Below, one piece after another: positions 24,726 to 36,313 of a DNA stretch of 64,000 nucleotides (within the stretch, counting starts at the first letter, position 1; each line of letters starts with the position of its first letter). The notes beneath the pieces are model-generated. The model searched no databases, was not told where the DNA came from, and saw only the letters and a program-made list of their open reading frames with translations. The position numbers were made by a program, and so were the translations under genes. The DNA is from Rhynchosporium graminicola (taxonomy: Eukaryota; Ascomycota; Leotiomycetes; Helotiales; Ploettnerulaceae): positions 29,590 to 93,589 of the forward strand of contig FJUW01000094.1 of NCBI GenBank assembly GCA_900074885.1. Direction: 5' to 3'.

Positions 24726-25613
24726 ATGAAGACTATAGCACACGAATATGACAAGGTCTCATCCGACGGAACATGCTCGACATATGCAGACGATGAAGAA
24801 GAAACATCCAACCTGATGCCAACACATGAGAAAGCGCTACAACGGAATCACATGAAGCGACTGACAATCGCCAATGTCTGTTTGTTCGTCGTATCAGTTG
24901 TGTTTTTTTCAGCTACACACATTCGCAGCACCCCAACAACGGCCCAATTCGTGGAGAGATTCTCATCATACTCACCTGCTCGAGTAGCTGTCAAGTACGT
25001 CAGCGGAACTTTCAACGCATCACAAGGAGAAGAAACGGGTTACGTTGGTACCAGTGACGAAACGAATGAGATGTGGGATTGGGTTACGAGTTCAATTGGG
25101 GATCAGATGATCACCTTAGAGGAACTGAAGCTTGTTGAGAAGCCCGAGACTTCCGTCAAAGTGACAGATCCGAGAACGGGCAAAGAAGGATATAGAATTG
25201 GAATCGAGGTCTTCCATCAACTTCATTGCTTGAACCTTATCAGACAAAGTACCTACCCAGAGGTTTATGGTGGGAAGGGCGATTTCGCGCCCAAATTTAA
25301 AGACAAGATACGAGGTCATCTAGGTAAGCATCATTATAGCAGGTCCTCTCCATAAGTGTGGGCTTGTTTACAAGCAACTTGTATTCATGTGAGTGTGGAA
25401 TATAAGCTGACTATCTACTTAGACCACTGTTTGGAAATGATCAGAATGAACATCATGTGTGAAGTTAACATTGGTGTGATTACATTCCATGACAGGCCTG
25501 GTAAGCCAGGAGACCCATGGCCAGACTTCAGCACGAACCATGTGTGTCGAGACTTCGATGCCGTTAGGGATTGGGCAATTGAAAACACTGTGGCAAACGA
25601 CGATATCTTTTGA
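24726..25613 (+). CDS. UstYa-family (DUF3328) membrane oxidase-like protein A, 262 aa
   Basis: Exons are 24726-25323 and 25423-25613 (789 nt in total, phase-1 junction, GTAAGC...TAG intron of 99 nt). The N-terminal ~47 residues are hydrophilic and acidic (EEET). One membrane span follows at residues ~47-65 (ANVCLFVVSVVFFSATHI), giving the usual type II topology of the family. The hallmark pair of HXXHC motifs is present: HQLHC at residues 164-168 and HLDHC at 198-202. The second motif exists only after splicing, because the intron falls between HL and DHC. The C-terminus has the typical NHVCRDFDAVRDW stretch. Known members (UstYa/UstYb in ustiloxin, PhomYa-type proteins, CctP-type proteins in cyclochlorotine) catalyse oxidative cyclisation, chlorination or hydroxylation of peptides. 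The substrate here is unknown. I chose the ATG at 24726; an upstream in-frame extension begins only at a TTG. Confidence 0.92.
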
Positions 25614-26537
25614 AAGGCATATCTTGTTGCGTAGGATACTCTTCTGATTATAAGCAAGAATTCACGGGCACAGACTATATAATGTTGATGAATTACATCT
25701 CTTCCTGGATAAATCCTTTTTTTTTTGCGATTCAAGGGAACAAATGCTTAGTTAGCCTGTCTTCAGAAGAATAATCAAAATCAGAAAAGCACTACATTTA
25801 CATGCTACATCACCTGGACCCGAAGCACAACTATGCTCGATTAAGAATCGAGGAGTCGAACACAACGATCTAGTCTTATAACGTACACGATAGACTACCT
25901 GTTCTCGTCACAATGGTTCCGAGAATAAGACTAATAAGCAGGCAAATGGTCGTCTAAGAAATAGTAGAAAAATGAAATGAAAGTCTTGAAAACTAACTTA
26001 TTCCTGTTTTACGGGCGGGTAGCAATCGCAAGGTTTATCTGCTCCATAAGAAGAGGAGAGAACAATTCAGCATTGCAAAATCGAAAAGCTCAGACATGAA
26101 TTTTGGCTTCTCGAACCTTTATACTGATACAGCTGATCAGTTCAATTGAAGCTTAGTGCCATCTCTCTACACCTCTATATGTAGGCCATTGTAACGGAAT
26201 TCCATTTCATTTGTCGAAGAATACCATGTGAAGTCTTTGGTACTGTGACAATGGGTAATCAAGCGGCCATGTTGAAACATCATGCTTTTCGCGTGGAATG
26301 TCTCTCGAAGCTCGTGTAAGATTGATTGAGTCTTTTTTCAAGTTTTCTCTCAAAGTGAGGATCTACTGTTTTGTAGGTAGCGCATGCAAAAAGGAACTTT
26401 AAGGAAGAGTAGTTCGACAGCCGTGAACGAAAGAGTATGTTGTTCATTCTACAATTATGAAATACTATGAGGCTCATATGGGGCGCAATTCTGACTATTT
26501 GACTGGCGCCCGCCTTCACGTGCCCTCGTAAGCTCGG
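25614..26537. other. Tail-to-tail intergenic region between the two UstYa-like genes
   Basis: This is the 3' flank of both genes and includes a poly-T run near 25719-25726. No coding frame is supported. The 79-codon reverse frame at 26280-26519 shows no family feature and would overlap the probable 3' UTR of gene B. Confidence 0.5.
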
Positions 26538-27495
26538 CTAGGAAATTTTCTGATCATCGTAGGCTCTGACGCTCTCCAAGTAGGTCATGACTTGGCTGTA
26601 ATCCTTGCAAACTGTCGAGTATCAGCAACTAGAAAGTCAAACGCTTCTGCAGGAAACTCACCATGCTTTGAATCCCAACCATCCGATCCTCCATTATGAT
26701 CAGGGAACGTTGTCTCCAGTCCCTCCAAAGCCATATCAGCTGCACACATGATGGCTTGCCTCATGTAATCGAAACAGTGGATCATATGCCAGTGATAGTC
26801 GTCCGGCAACAAATGAGTGTTATTTGATGTCAAGCCAGAGTATGTCTCAACAACAGCAAACAGACAGTGCAACTGGTGCGTCATGGAGGTGGTGAAGACA
26901 GTTTGGTTTGTTCCCCACCTGATAGGGGTTGGCAAGTCATGATAAGGGCTCGTATCGTTGATCATTTGAAATCCCATTCCGTCTTAACAACTGTTAGCAC
27001 TTCAGGTCCTGAAAAAAGTGGAATCACTCACGAGGCATTAATTCGTTCCATGCTACTAGAACCTCTTCTCGCCAAAATTCCGTGGTGTTGTAAGGAGCGA
27101 AAGTCTGATTGACGTGGAACGTCGTGATTTGGGTTCCCACTGTTCAATGGTCAGAAGGACGGTCAGGAATAACGTTGGAATGCCCTACAGTGTGCTCCGA
27201 TTCCCGTTATGTCACCCATTACCTCATGCTCGCTTGTCTTCGGAATCCTGTTCTGGGATTGATTGCGAAGCAAAATCCCAATAATAACCAGCAGCAATCC
27301 GATATCCAGGAACCAACGTGCTTCCTTCAGAATTGATAGATATGTAGTCGTCTTTGATCTTCTAGAATATCTCTCTCTGAATTCTTCCGCAACAAGGTGT
27401 TTATCGTCTCCCATTAGTGATTCGTCAACCTCGGTGGTCGAGGAATCGTCCTGGTCGTCCATCTGCACAGTCTCGTATTTTGGTTGACTGGGCAT
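26538..27495 (-). CDS. UstYa-family (DUF3328) membrane oxidase-like protein B, 260 aa
   Basis: There are four exons on the reverse strand: 27495-27216, 27139-27032, 26982-26662 and 26611-26538 (783 nt). The introns (76, 49 and 50 nt) are all GT-AG and phase-consistent. The N-terminal ~59 residues are cytosolic and acidic (QMDDQDDSST). A membrane span lies at ~61-77 (FLDIGLLLVIIGILL). The luminal part has the family segment FHVNQTFAPY, several N-glycosylation sequons (NQT, NTT, NDT, NNT), and both HXXHC motifs: HQLHC at 165-169 and HMIHC at 195-199. The small last exon supplies the conserved HVCKDYSQVMTYL C-terminus; reading through its intron instead gives an unrelated tail, so the splice is well supported. 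It is clearly diverged from protein A (different spacing, HMIHC versus HLDHC), so this is not a recent tandem duplicate. Expected role: oxidative modification of a peptide in the secretory pathway. Confidence 0.92.
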
Positions 27496-28470
27496 AGTGA
27501 TTGTCGAAAGTAAACAAACGACGCCAGCGCAGTGTAGATTATAATATGGTAGAGAGACAAAAAAAAAAGTGATACCAGTCAATTTGAGAGGTTTTGAGAA
27601 AGAACTTTGGTATGGAGATAGGATAACTGGGCGTAAATTACGCTCAAGGTCTGCAACTACTTGTGGCGAAAGGCGAAATCAAGAACAAGTGATGTTTGAA
27701 ACCACAGACGTTAAGACAAGGTTGATGGGTCACTTACAGCAGGTCTTGGCGACCCGGCCGAGCTTTGTTTTTCGAAGTTCGATGCTCAAACAATGGAGTT
27801 TCGGATGCCAAGGTCTGATCGCCATCCTGCGTGCCTGAAGAACTTTGACACTGTAATGAAACAACTCAAAATGGAAACATCTAGCTTGGCACAACTCAAT
27901 CTTATAACCCCAGCTTGTTTAGACGTCTTGCGATTTGCACGGACACTAGAACACTAAATACTACCATTCAGCCGGGCCAAGCAGAAATTTTCAAGAAGTA
28001 TCTAGGCACAGACCTGAAGCGTACGTACTCGGAAGTTAGAAGAATTATGTTCTAGAAACGGTTTAGAGATCTCTGGAAGAACCATACCACTCTACAGATA
28101 GTGTTTTGTGCTTTAATCACACAACCTTGCCACAGACCAATGCACTATAATGCAAGCTACCGGTACTCACTCGGACTGCCCTGATGTTCATCTGGTAGTA
28201 CGCTATGAAGCGTGTGGCTTGAGTCTCCTAATGTGCTTATGGAATGGAACCTCCGTATCAATTCTAGGTTCTTGGTTAACCTTCGCTGAACCGAATCGCA
28301 TCTCGCAAGCCAACAGAATTTGACAACCAACTCCAAACTTGCATCCTGAAAAGCTGAAGCTGCAATTTAGGTGGCAAAAGGGCAACCTCGTACATGGATA
28401 TCTTCGACATCGTTGCCTAGTCGCACTGTTATTAGCCATCAATCGTATTCGAAGACTTTTTTTCCGAGCC
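27496..28470. other. Divergent promoter region between ustYa-like gene B and the M28 gene
   Basis: About 975 bp of ordinary-composition DNA lies between the two divergent starts. The frames seen at 27569-27838 (+) and 28203-28508 (-) have no recognisable domain and are probably chance. An in-frame ATG at 28339 could extend the M28 protein, but it would bury its signal peptide. Confidence 0.5.
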
Positions 28471-29601
28471 ATGAAGATCATCCTTCCATCGATAAGCAAC
28501 AATGTCACTACCGTCGTCCTTGTCCTACAGACCCTTTTCTCAATTACGCACGCTTACATGACACTTTCCGATGATTTCTTAAGAAACATTTCTACTTCAG
28601 GACCAGACTTTGAACCTGAAAGTGGTGCCCTCCTCTCACCGCTTTTGGTTCCTCGGATCCCTGGCTCTTCTGGGCATGCAGCGGTCCAACAGCACTTTGT
28701 AGATTTCTTCAGGACACAAATACCGAAATGGAATCTCGATTGGTACAATTCGACAGCAACAAAAAAGGACGGAACTGCTGTCCCCATTTCGAATCTTGTT
28801 TTTAGTAGAGAGCCTCCATGGACGAAAGTTGGGCAAACCAATTGGTTAATTATCGCAGCTCACTATGACAGCAAAAGCATGCCCGAGGGACAAATCGATG
28901 CGACGAGTGCTGTTCCTTGTGCGATTATGATGCAAGTTGCTCGAAGTATCGATGGGTATATGACGCAGATGCATGATGAAATGGACGCACTGGGGGAGGG
29001 GGGGACGATAGCAATGGACATGGGTATTAAGCTAGTATTTCTTGATGGCAAGGAATCTTTGGATGGGGGCGCACCAGCTCTTTATGGATCTAGGTATGTC
29101 TAATACGAATGTTAGCTATCACCGCAGTGCTAACAACGATACAGAGATATGAGTCATAAGTTGGAGCGGAGGGTCAATCCTGTGGGCTCGGGATACCCAA
29201 ATGCGCTGAGCCAGATCCGCAACTTTGTTCTGCTTGATAACTTGGGATCTGCTCATCCAATGGTCCCTTCGTACTGTTTGGTCACAAGTTGGGTTTATGA
29301 GAAGATCGCAAACCTCGAAGCTCGAATGCGAGAAATCGGCCTGCTGGAGGCCACGGAAGTGACTAGCTTTCTATTTGAAAGAAACTCAACTATTGTGCAG
29401 TCTGGGACTACCGCCGACCACGTTCCCTTCATGGAAGCAGGTACTCCATTCATGAACATTCAACCTTCATCTCTTGCTAGTAGTCAAAACGTTTTTTCTG
29501 ACTCGCCGAGTCTTGATTTGCCAACCGTCCGGGATTGGGTCAAGATTGTTACGGGATTCACGCTCGAATGGCTGGATATGATGGAGGTGTGGCCAGAGTA
29601 G
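28471..29601 (+). CDS. Secreted glutaminyl-cyclase-like (M28 fold) protein with degraded active site, 359 aa
   Basis: Exons are 28471-29093 and 29145-29601 (1080 nt, 51-nt GTATGT...ACAG intron). The start at 28471 gives a good signal peptide (MKIILPSISNNVTTVVLVLQ onward, cleavage after THA). The fold is that of glutaminyl-peptide cyclotransferase: IIAAHYDSK at ~127-135, SAVPCAIMM at ~146-154, KLVFLDGKESL at ~187-197, LYGSR at the splice, FVLLDNLG in exon 2, ADHVPF, and the C-terminal LDLPTVRDWVKIVTGFTLEW. Active enzymes of this family have ATDSAVPC, DGEEA, DDHIPF, VLHLI and a VWH zinc histidine. Here I read DATSAVPC (the ligand Asp before SAVPC is missing), DGKES (catalytic Glu replaced by Lys), ADH, FMNIQ and no VWH. 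It therefore looks like an intact but catalytically impaired secreted pseudo-enzyme. Its neighbours are the UstYa-type genes. Confidence 0.88.
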
Positions 29602-29890
29602 ATGAAGATTCTTGTATTCAGGAACAATTCGATCGGAAGGAACCAGTCTCCAGTACGGGGAACTCCGGATTCTCAACGCCTTGGAATGCGAACGAGGATA
29701 GAGCCAATCGTCACTTTTCTAACAAGCACTTTTCAGTTGCAGCATAGCTGATTGAGATTTCTGATTTGTCGCAAATAGATGACGAACAGCCTGGAGATCA
29801 AATGAAAAGCCATGCTGGAGTACCTTTTTAAAGGAAGGAAAGACTACATGGCTGAATAGGACGTACTTCGTGGGACTACGTAATATTTAT
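29602..29890. other. 3' flank of the M28 gene up to the Copia insertion
   Basis: Host DNA without a gene. It ends in the pentamer TTTAT (29886-29890), which is repeated at 36125-36129 on the far side of the Copia element. Confidence 0.6.
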
Positions 29891-30395
29891 TGTTGGATTT
29901 ATAACCAGTACCTTGGTCAGTTTTGCCTGCATTGGCATACAACTAGTACCTTAGTCAGTTTTGCCTGCACTGGTATACACACCCTGTACCTTGTCAGTAT
30001 ATGGTTTTAGTACCTGGTTCAGTACCTTGCGCATGTACCTTATTGTACCTAGTACCTACACCCTGTACCTTATCAACAGCCTGTACCCTGCATACTCTAT
30101 TAGAGTTACCATGAAGGTTCTCGATAGAGTTCTACTACTCTCTAGTACGTATATCGTACTTCTAGAGGTTTCTACTAACGTACTACTAACGTAGTATAAT
30201 TCTATAGTATACGTGTCTTCTTCTATGGAGTTCTGTATTACGTAGTATAGAATATTCTAGTGATCTCATATAGCTATATAAGTAGCTAGAATCTCTCCTG
30301 TAGTTAGCTCTTTTTAAGCAAGTAAAGCAAGTTAAATTAATCACGTATTATTCTGTTATTCTAACCTTAGCCGATTTCTACTCTCAATTTTCATA
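29891..30395 (+). repeat. 5' LTR of Copia A1
   Basis: It starts TGTTGGATTTATAACCAGTA and ends TTTTCATA. Within its first ~200 bp, GTACC occurs about ten times, in variants of GTACCTTGGTCAG. It contains a 48-bp tandem duplication (CAGTTTTGCCTGCA occurs twice) that is absent from the LTRs at 9899, 41153 and 56938. Confidence 0.95.
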
Positions 30396-31079
30396 TAGTA
30401 GTAATTCACTTAGTGAAATCAGCTAATCAGACGCTTCCTCCTTCGATCGATCTCGCCTAAACTCGCTTCCGTTACTTCTTACTAATAAAGGAGCTTCCTG
30501 ATAAAGCGTTACTTAGTCGTTTTCAACGACTCTTTCGCCTAGAGCTAGCTAGTAAGCTAGCCCCTTTGAGCCCTACTAACACAGCTATAGCAAATCAGAC
30601 TCGTAGCCCTTAACCCTAAGACGAAGTTGCAGGGAAATTATAACTTATAACCTCTCGAAGCCTTTAGAAGTAGAGATAACCTAGTGACCCTAGGTACGAA
30701 GGCTAGGATCTTATTCCGGGGTGCCCGTAGCTACTACTGACTTAGTTTAGAAGCTAGGCCTCGTTAAGCAGTAGTATATAGCTTCTGATCGCTATTAAGC
30801 TTAGTATATATTATAAGTCGGCTAATATAGGCTACTATTGAGTATAAGAAGCTATCCTCGGAGAGGGTTACTTAATAGTAGTACTTGAGGCGCTATGAGG
30901 TAAAACTAGGCCTAGTAGTAAGGTTAATGCAATAGCAAATACGACAGACGTAGTTACTATATACTACTATTGATTTTGACTAAGCGAAGACTTAGTAAGA
31001 TAGTAAGCTCGGCGTAGCTACTATCTTTTTCAAAGGTAAGATAAGGTTAGTATCTTTTTAAGCTACTTAGTAGCTTATA

Positions 31080-34000
31080 CGAGTAGAACTCGTATTTTTA
31101 AGACCTCTTAGTACTTAGTACTATTGAACTATCTATAAGGAATTATATTTTCCTTTAAGGGAGATAAGCTAGTAGGCTGCTCTAACTATATAGAGTAGCT
31201 TAATATAGCTAGCCTCTACTTAGAGGTAAATAGCTATATATCTTATATTAATAGTATTAAGACTAAGCCTAGCTGAGCTCTCTACTTTAAGTCAGAAGAA
31301 TATATTAATATGTAAGGCGAAAAGAGAGTAGATTATATATCTTACTCTCCGGAGCTAGCGATTAAATACTATAAGAGACTAGCTGATTTTGAGCGTGTAA
31401 ATAAGAAGGCTTTAGGCGCTATTAAGTCGATTATATCACTTGAAAACCTCGATAGATTCAAGGATAAGACTAGCGCAAAAGACCTATAGGGAGCTATTAT
31501 AGCTACTTACGGTTCTACTAGCCTAGAGGAGATCAGTAGGCATATAAATCGTATTATCGATAATACCTACTCCTCTTATAAGAATATAGACGAGTATACT
31601 AGCGTAATTCAAGCTAGTTCAGTCTACCTAAAGCAGCTTAAGTGTGAGATTCTAAAGCATATACTAGCTAGACTTATATTTAAAGGTTTAACTAGTTCTT
31701 TTGATTCTTTTGCTTCTAGGAAATACGAAGAAATCTCTAATAACCTTTCTTCTATAGATATAAAAGGTTTAATAAAAGATCTTATATAAGAAGAGGCTAG
31801 AATAAATACTTCTACAGATTAAAAAGCTAATAAGGCTTTAAAGGGGAAGAATTCGAAAGGCAGTAAGAAGTATAGTTACTATAATAAAACAAACTATATA
31901 GAGGCAAATTGCTATATAAAGCACCCTGAGCTTATACCTAATAAATCGACTAAGAAGAAGTCGAAAGGTAAAGGCGCTAAAGAATCAAAAGAGGAGTTTA
32001 CTAAGGCCCTTATGAGTTCTTTCAGTAGTACTAGAAGTAGTAGTAGTTGTAGTAGTATAGCAGATCAAGCTTACGCTATTATATATAACTATAGAATAGT
32101 ACTCAATTCTAGCGCTTCTAAGTATTATATACCGAATAAAAGCTAGTTATTAGACTATAAACCTATATCTAAGAAGTCTATTACTATCGCTAATAGTGAT
32201 GTTTTGCTTATAATAGGTAGAGGAGATATCCTTATAATCACTAGGGAAGGCGATAGAGTACTTATTAAAGATATAAATTATATACCTAGCCTTAAAACTA
32301 CTCTCTTAAGCTCTAAGGAACTAACTAATAAAGATTAGAAAGTTACTTTTAATAAAAAGGGTGCAAATATTTCTAATAGCTCTATTAATATAGAAGCTAG
32401 ATAGTATTATAATGCGTACTACTTAGAAGTAGACGTAAATCATGAGCTGCTCGAGCCTGTATCTTTTAAGGTAGACTCTAATAAAAGTAGCAAATTAGAC
32501 CTATATCATAAGCGTCTATTATATACTAATAAGGAGTTTATCTATAAGACTATAGAAGGATCTAAAGGATTAAAAATCCAAAAGGGGATAGATATATCTG
32601 AATATTCTGCATATAATAGCGGTAAAATACACGCTATAAGCAGTACTAAGCCTATATCGGATACCCCTCCGCTTACTATCTTTGATATAGATATAGCGGG
32701 CCCTTTTAAGATAAAAGGTCTAAAGGGAGAAAGATACTTCTTAACTATTACCTATAGAGGCTCTAGAGCTATTTAGGTATACGCTCTAAAATATAAGGCT
32801 AAGGCGTATAATACCTTAATCGAGTAGTATAATATAATAACTACTTAATTTAAGTAAGGTGTATCAAAAGTCGTCGCTAAAATTAGAGCCTTAAAGCTAG
32901 ATAACGCTAGGGAGTTTAAATCTAATAAATAGACTATCTTTTGTAAAGATAAAGGTATTATTTATGATTATACTAGTCCTTACTCTCCTAAGTAAAACAG
33001 CATAGCAGAGCGTTTAAATCGATATCTTATAGAAAGGCTTATAGCTATCTGTATAGATAAGAATATACCCTTATTCCTTTAGCTTCAAATAATCTAAGGA
33101 ATAGCTTATATAAAGAATCGCTCTTATAATTCGGTTATTAAAACGAGTCCCTTTGAAGTTCTCTTCAGTAAAAAGCCTACTTTTGATTATATTAGAGTAT
33201 TAGGCTCTCTTACTTATGTTCTTATTAATAAAAGGACTAATAAGTTTAAAGATAAATCCGATAGAGGTATACTCGTAGGGTATAAGTCTACAAATAACTT
33301 CTTAGTATATATACCTGAGAAGAGAGCTATTATAAGCTCTAAAAACGTCCTAATTAAGGAAGATTTAACCTTTAAGGACGAAGTAATCTCTAAGGAAGAA
33401 TTAGAATCCTTTGATAAGATACTTAACGATTGCGAGACTTCTGACTATTCAAATCGCGTAACTTCTTCACCTATAAACACTCCTAAATCAGACCTATCTA
33501 AGGCTAAAAACTCGGAGAAAATCGATAGTGAAATAGCTAATAATTTATTAAATAAAGAAAAAGTCATAGAAGATATAGAACTTGATCTCTTTAACGATAT
33601 AGCCGAAGAAACACTTATAGTAGAAATACCTAAACGAGGTATAAAACGTAGAAGGGACTACTCTAATTAGGTACTTAACGTTACTACTAGAAGTCATGCT
33701 TAAGACCCTGATATAGCCTTAGCTATTCAGAATAATAAGCAATTAATTCAAGAGTAGAAAGAGGCTTATAGCGTATATAAAAACGTTATTAACTTAGCTT
33801 GCTAAGCTTTTATTAGCTCTAAATTAGACGAAGAAATTAGGCTATTACCTGATCCAGAAAGAATACTTATTAAAAAGGACCCGGAAGTAGTTATCTACGA
33901 GCCTAAGAGCTATAAAGAAGCTATTAATAGTCCTTATAAGGATTATTAGCTAAAAGCTATAAATAAAGAGATTACCTCTCTTGAAAATCATAATACGTGG

Positions 34001-35440
34001 AAAGTAGTCGATAGTAATACTAAGACTATAAAACTACTAAAAACTCGCTGGGTCTATAAGATTAAAGAACTAGAGAGCGAGTACTACGAATTTAAAGCTA
34101 GATTCGTAGCTAAAGGGTTTAAGTAATTATACGATATAAACTACCTAGATATATACGCTAGTGTAGTTAAGCAAATAGCTTAGCGTCTTATATTTGCCCT
34201 AGTAGTACTCTATAAGTAGTATATATATAAGATCGATATGATCTCCGCTTTTACACAGAGTAATATAGACGTTAATACCTTATATATTTGCCCCCCGGAA
34301 GGCGTAGATTATTACGCTAATAAACTCCTCCTACTCTGGAAAGCGTTATATAGTCTTAAGTAATCAGCTAGACTATAGTATATTACGCTAAAGGAGGTAT
34401 TAATTAATAAATTCGGATTTAAGTTAATCCTATCTGAAAATTACATATTAGTTAATAAAGAGCTTAAGATTATAATCTGTATATACGTGGATGATCTAGC
34501 TCTAATTAGCCCTGATATAAGTACTATAAAGTCCTTGATTAAAGAATTAAAACACTTCTTTAAACTTAAGGACTTAGGGCTAATAAAAGACTATTTAGGT
34601 ATAGAAATTAACTATAATAGAGATCAGGGCTATATGAAGCTCTATCAAGCTAGCTATATAGAGAAGGTACTAGCTCGGCTTGACTTATCAGATTATAAAC
34701 CGAAGAATACGCCTATAGATTCAAAGGTTAAATTAGAACCTAATCCTAATAAAGCTACTAAGGAAGATATATAATAGTTTCAGAAAGTAATAAGCTACTT
34801 ACTATTCCTTACGCTAGCTACTAGGCATGATATAAGCTACGCTATAATCAAATTAGCTAGGTTCTCTAGTAACCCTAGCGATACGCATATCTTAGCTGCA
34901 AAGAACGTACTTAGATACCTTAAAGGTTCTATTAAGCTAGGCTTAGTTTATATAAATAGCTCTAGTAAATACGTTAGCGGATACTGCGATTCTGACTATA
35001 CCGGAGATATTAGTACAGCTAAGTCCACTAGCGGCTATTCCTTCTATATAGGAAGCTACTTATTCTCTTGGAAGTCAAAGTTGCAATAGATTATAGCTTA
35101 GTCTACTATAGAAGCTAAATATATAGCTATTAATTCGGTAGTTAAAGAAGCGGTCTATATAAGATAACTTCTTACCGAATTAGGCTATTACTTCTAAGAG
35201 AGGTTCCCGGTGTTTACTGATAATAAGTGCGCTTTATTACTCTCTAAAAACCCTTAATTCCATGAGAGAACTAAGTATATAGCTATAAAGTACCACTTTG
35301 TAAGGGACTTAATTAATTAAGGTACTATAGATTTAATCTATATTAGTACTTTGAAGCAAAAGGCAGACGGGTTTACTAAAGCCCTAGATAGGCCTAAATT
35401 TAAGGAGTTTATAAAACACCTTGAACTAGCTTATTAGAGC
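31080..35440 (+). pseudogene. Copia A1 gag-pol polyprotein, RIP-broken
   Basis: One forward frame can be followed for over 1400 codons. Gag lies at ~31300-31800. A zinc-knuckle region at ~31860-31930 has its first cysteines and CCHC spacing altered by RIP. A protease core near 32110 reads NSSAS. Integrase spans ~32490-33400 (FDIDIAGPF, KLDNAREF). A long acidic linker follows. RT spans ~33990-34760 with WVYKIKE, an intact YVDDLALI box and KDLGLIKDYLGIE. RNase H spans ~34970-35430 (GYCDSDYTGD, STIEAKYIA). Stops occur only as TAA/TAG at expected Gln or Trp codons; the longest stop-free piece is 34487-34774 in RT. No indel was needed to read it. It cannot make a functional polyprotein. Confidence 0.92.
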
Positions 35441-35618
35441 TAGTAATTCAGATTGTTATAAGAGAATTAGGTTTATTTAACCTAGGAGGGTAGCTACGAG
35501 GTGGCATTTCCATTCCTTATTATATTTCTTTTGTAATAACCTAAGGGTAGTCGATTAGTGATTTACCTTAATATAGTTCTGTTTTAAAACTAACTATAAG
35601 GCTCTGATTAAGAGGGCG

Positions 35619-36124
35619 TGTTGGATTTATAACTAGTACCTTAGTCAGTTTTGCCTGCATTAGCATATAACTAGTACCTTAGTCAGTTTTGCCTGCACTA
35701 GTATATATACCCTGTACCTTATCAGTATATGGTTTTAGTACCTGGTTCAGTACCCTGCGCATATACCTTGTTGTACCTAGCACCTATACCCTGTACCTTG
35801 TTAACAGCCTATACCCTGTATACTCTATTAGAGTTACTATGAAGGTTCTCGATAGAGTTCTACTACTCTCTAGTACGAATATCGTACTTCTAGAGGTTTC
35901 TACTGACGTACTACTGACGTAGTATGATTCTACGGTATACGTGTCTTCTTCTATAGAGTTCTGTATTACGTATTATAGAATATTCTAGAGAGCTCACATA
36001 GCTATATAAGTAGCTAGAATCTCTCCTGTAGTTAGCTCTCTTCAAGTAAATAAAGCAAGTCAAATTGATTACCTATTATTCTGTTATTCTGACCTTTAGC
36101 CGATTTCCACCTTCAATTTTCACA
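35619..36124 (+). repeat. 3' LTR of Copia A1
   Basis: It starts TGTTGGATTTATAACTAGTA and ends TTTTCACA, with the same 48-bp internal duplication as the 5' LTR. Differences between the two LTRs are dominated by RIP-type transitions, so LTR divergence cannot be used as a clock here. Confidence 0.95.
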
Positions 36125-36313
36125 TTTATGGAAATGCATAATGTATATATAAGCAGGCGTGGAAGATATGAAAGAAGACATGAACTGTTGGTCCATAGTT
36201 ACTGGTTAGTCGGTATCTGTGCCGGGGAGATATATATTTATAGGTATTCTATAGCGTATTATAGCTTAGGAAAGTAAGGTCTCAGGGGCAAGACTTATAT
36301 AGTAGTGGACTTA
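36125..36313. other. Right edge of the host gene island
   Basis: This is ordinary-composition DNA continuing the sequence interrupted at 29890 (shared TTTAT). No gene is seen in it. It ends at the right copy of the 82-bp inverted repeat. Confidence 0.6.

Larger units (their letters stand above)
29891..36124 (+). mobile_element. Full-length Copia-A element (copy A1), RIP-inactivated
   Basis: This is a complete 6234-bp element bounded by a perfect TTTAT target-site duplication (29886-29890 and 36125-36129). Both LTRs are present (505 and 506 bp). A purine tract AAGAGGGCG abuts the 3' LTR. The interior carries one gag-pol frame broken only by TAA/TAG codons. It inserted into single-copy host DNA at the right side of the gene island, so it is younger than the surrounding repeat blocks but has still been through RIP. 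Confidence 0.95.
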
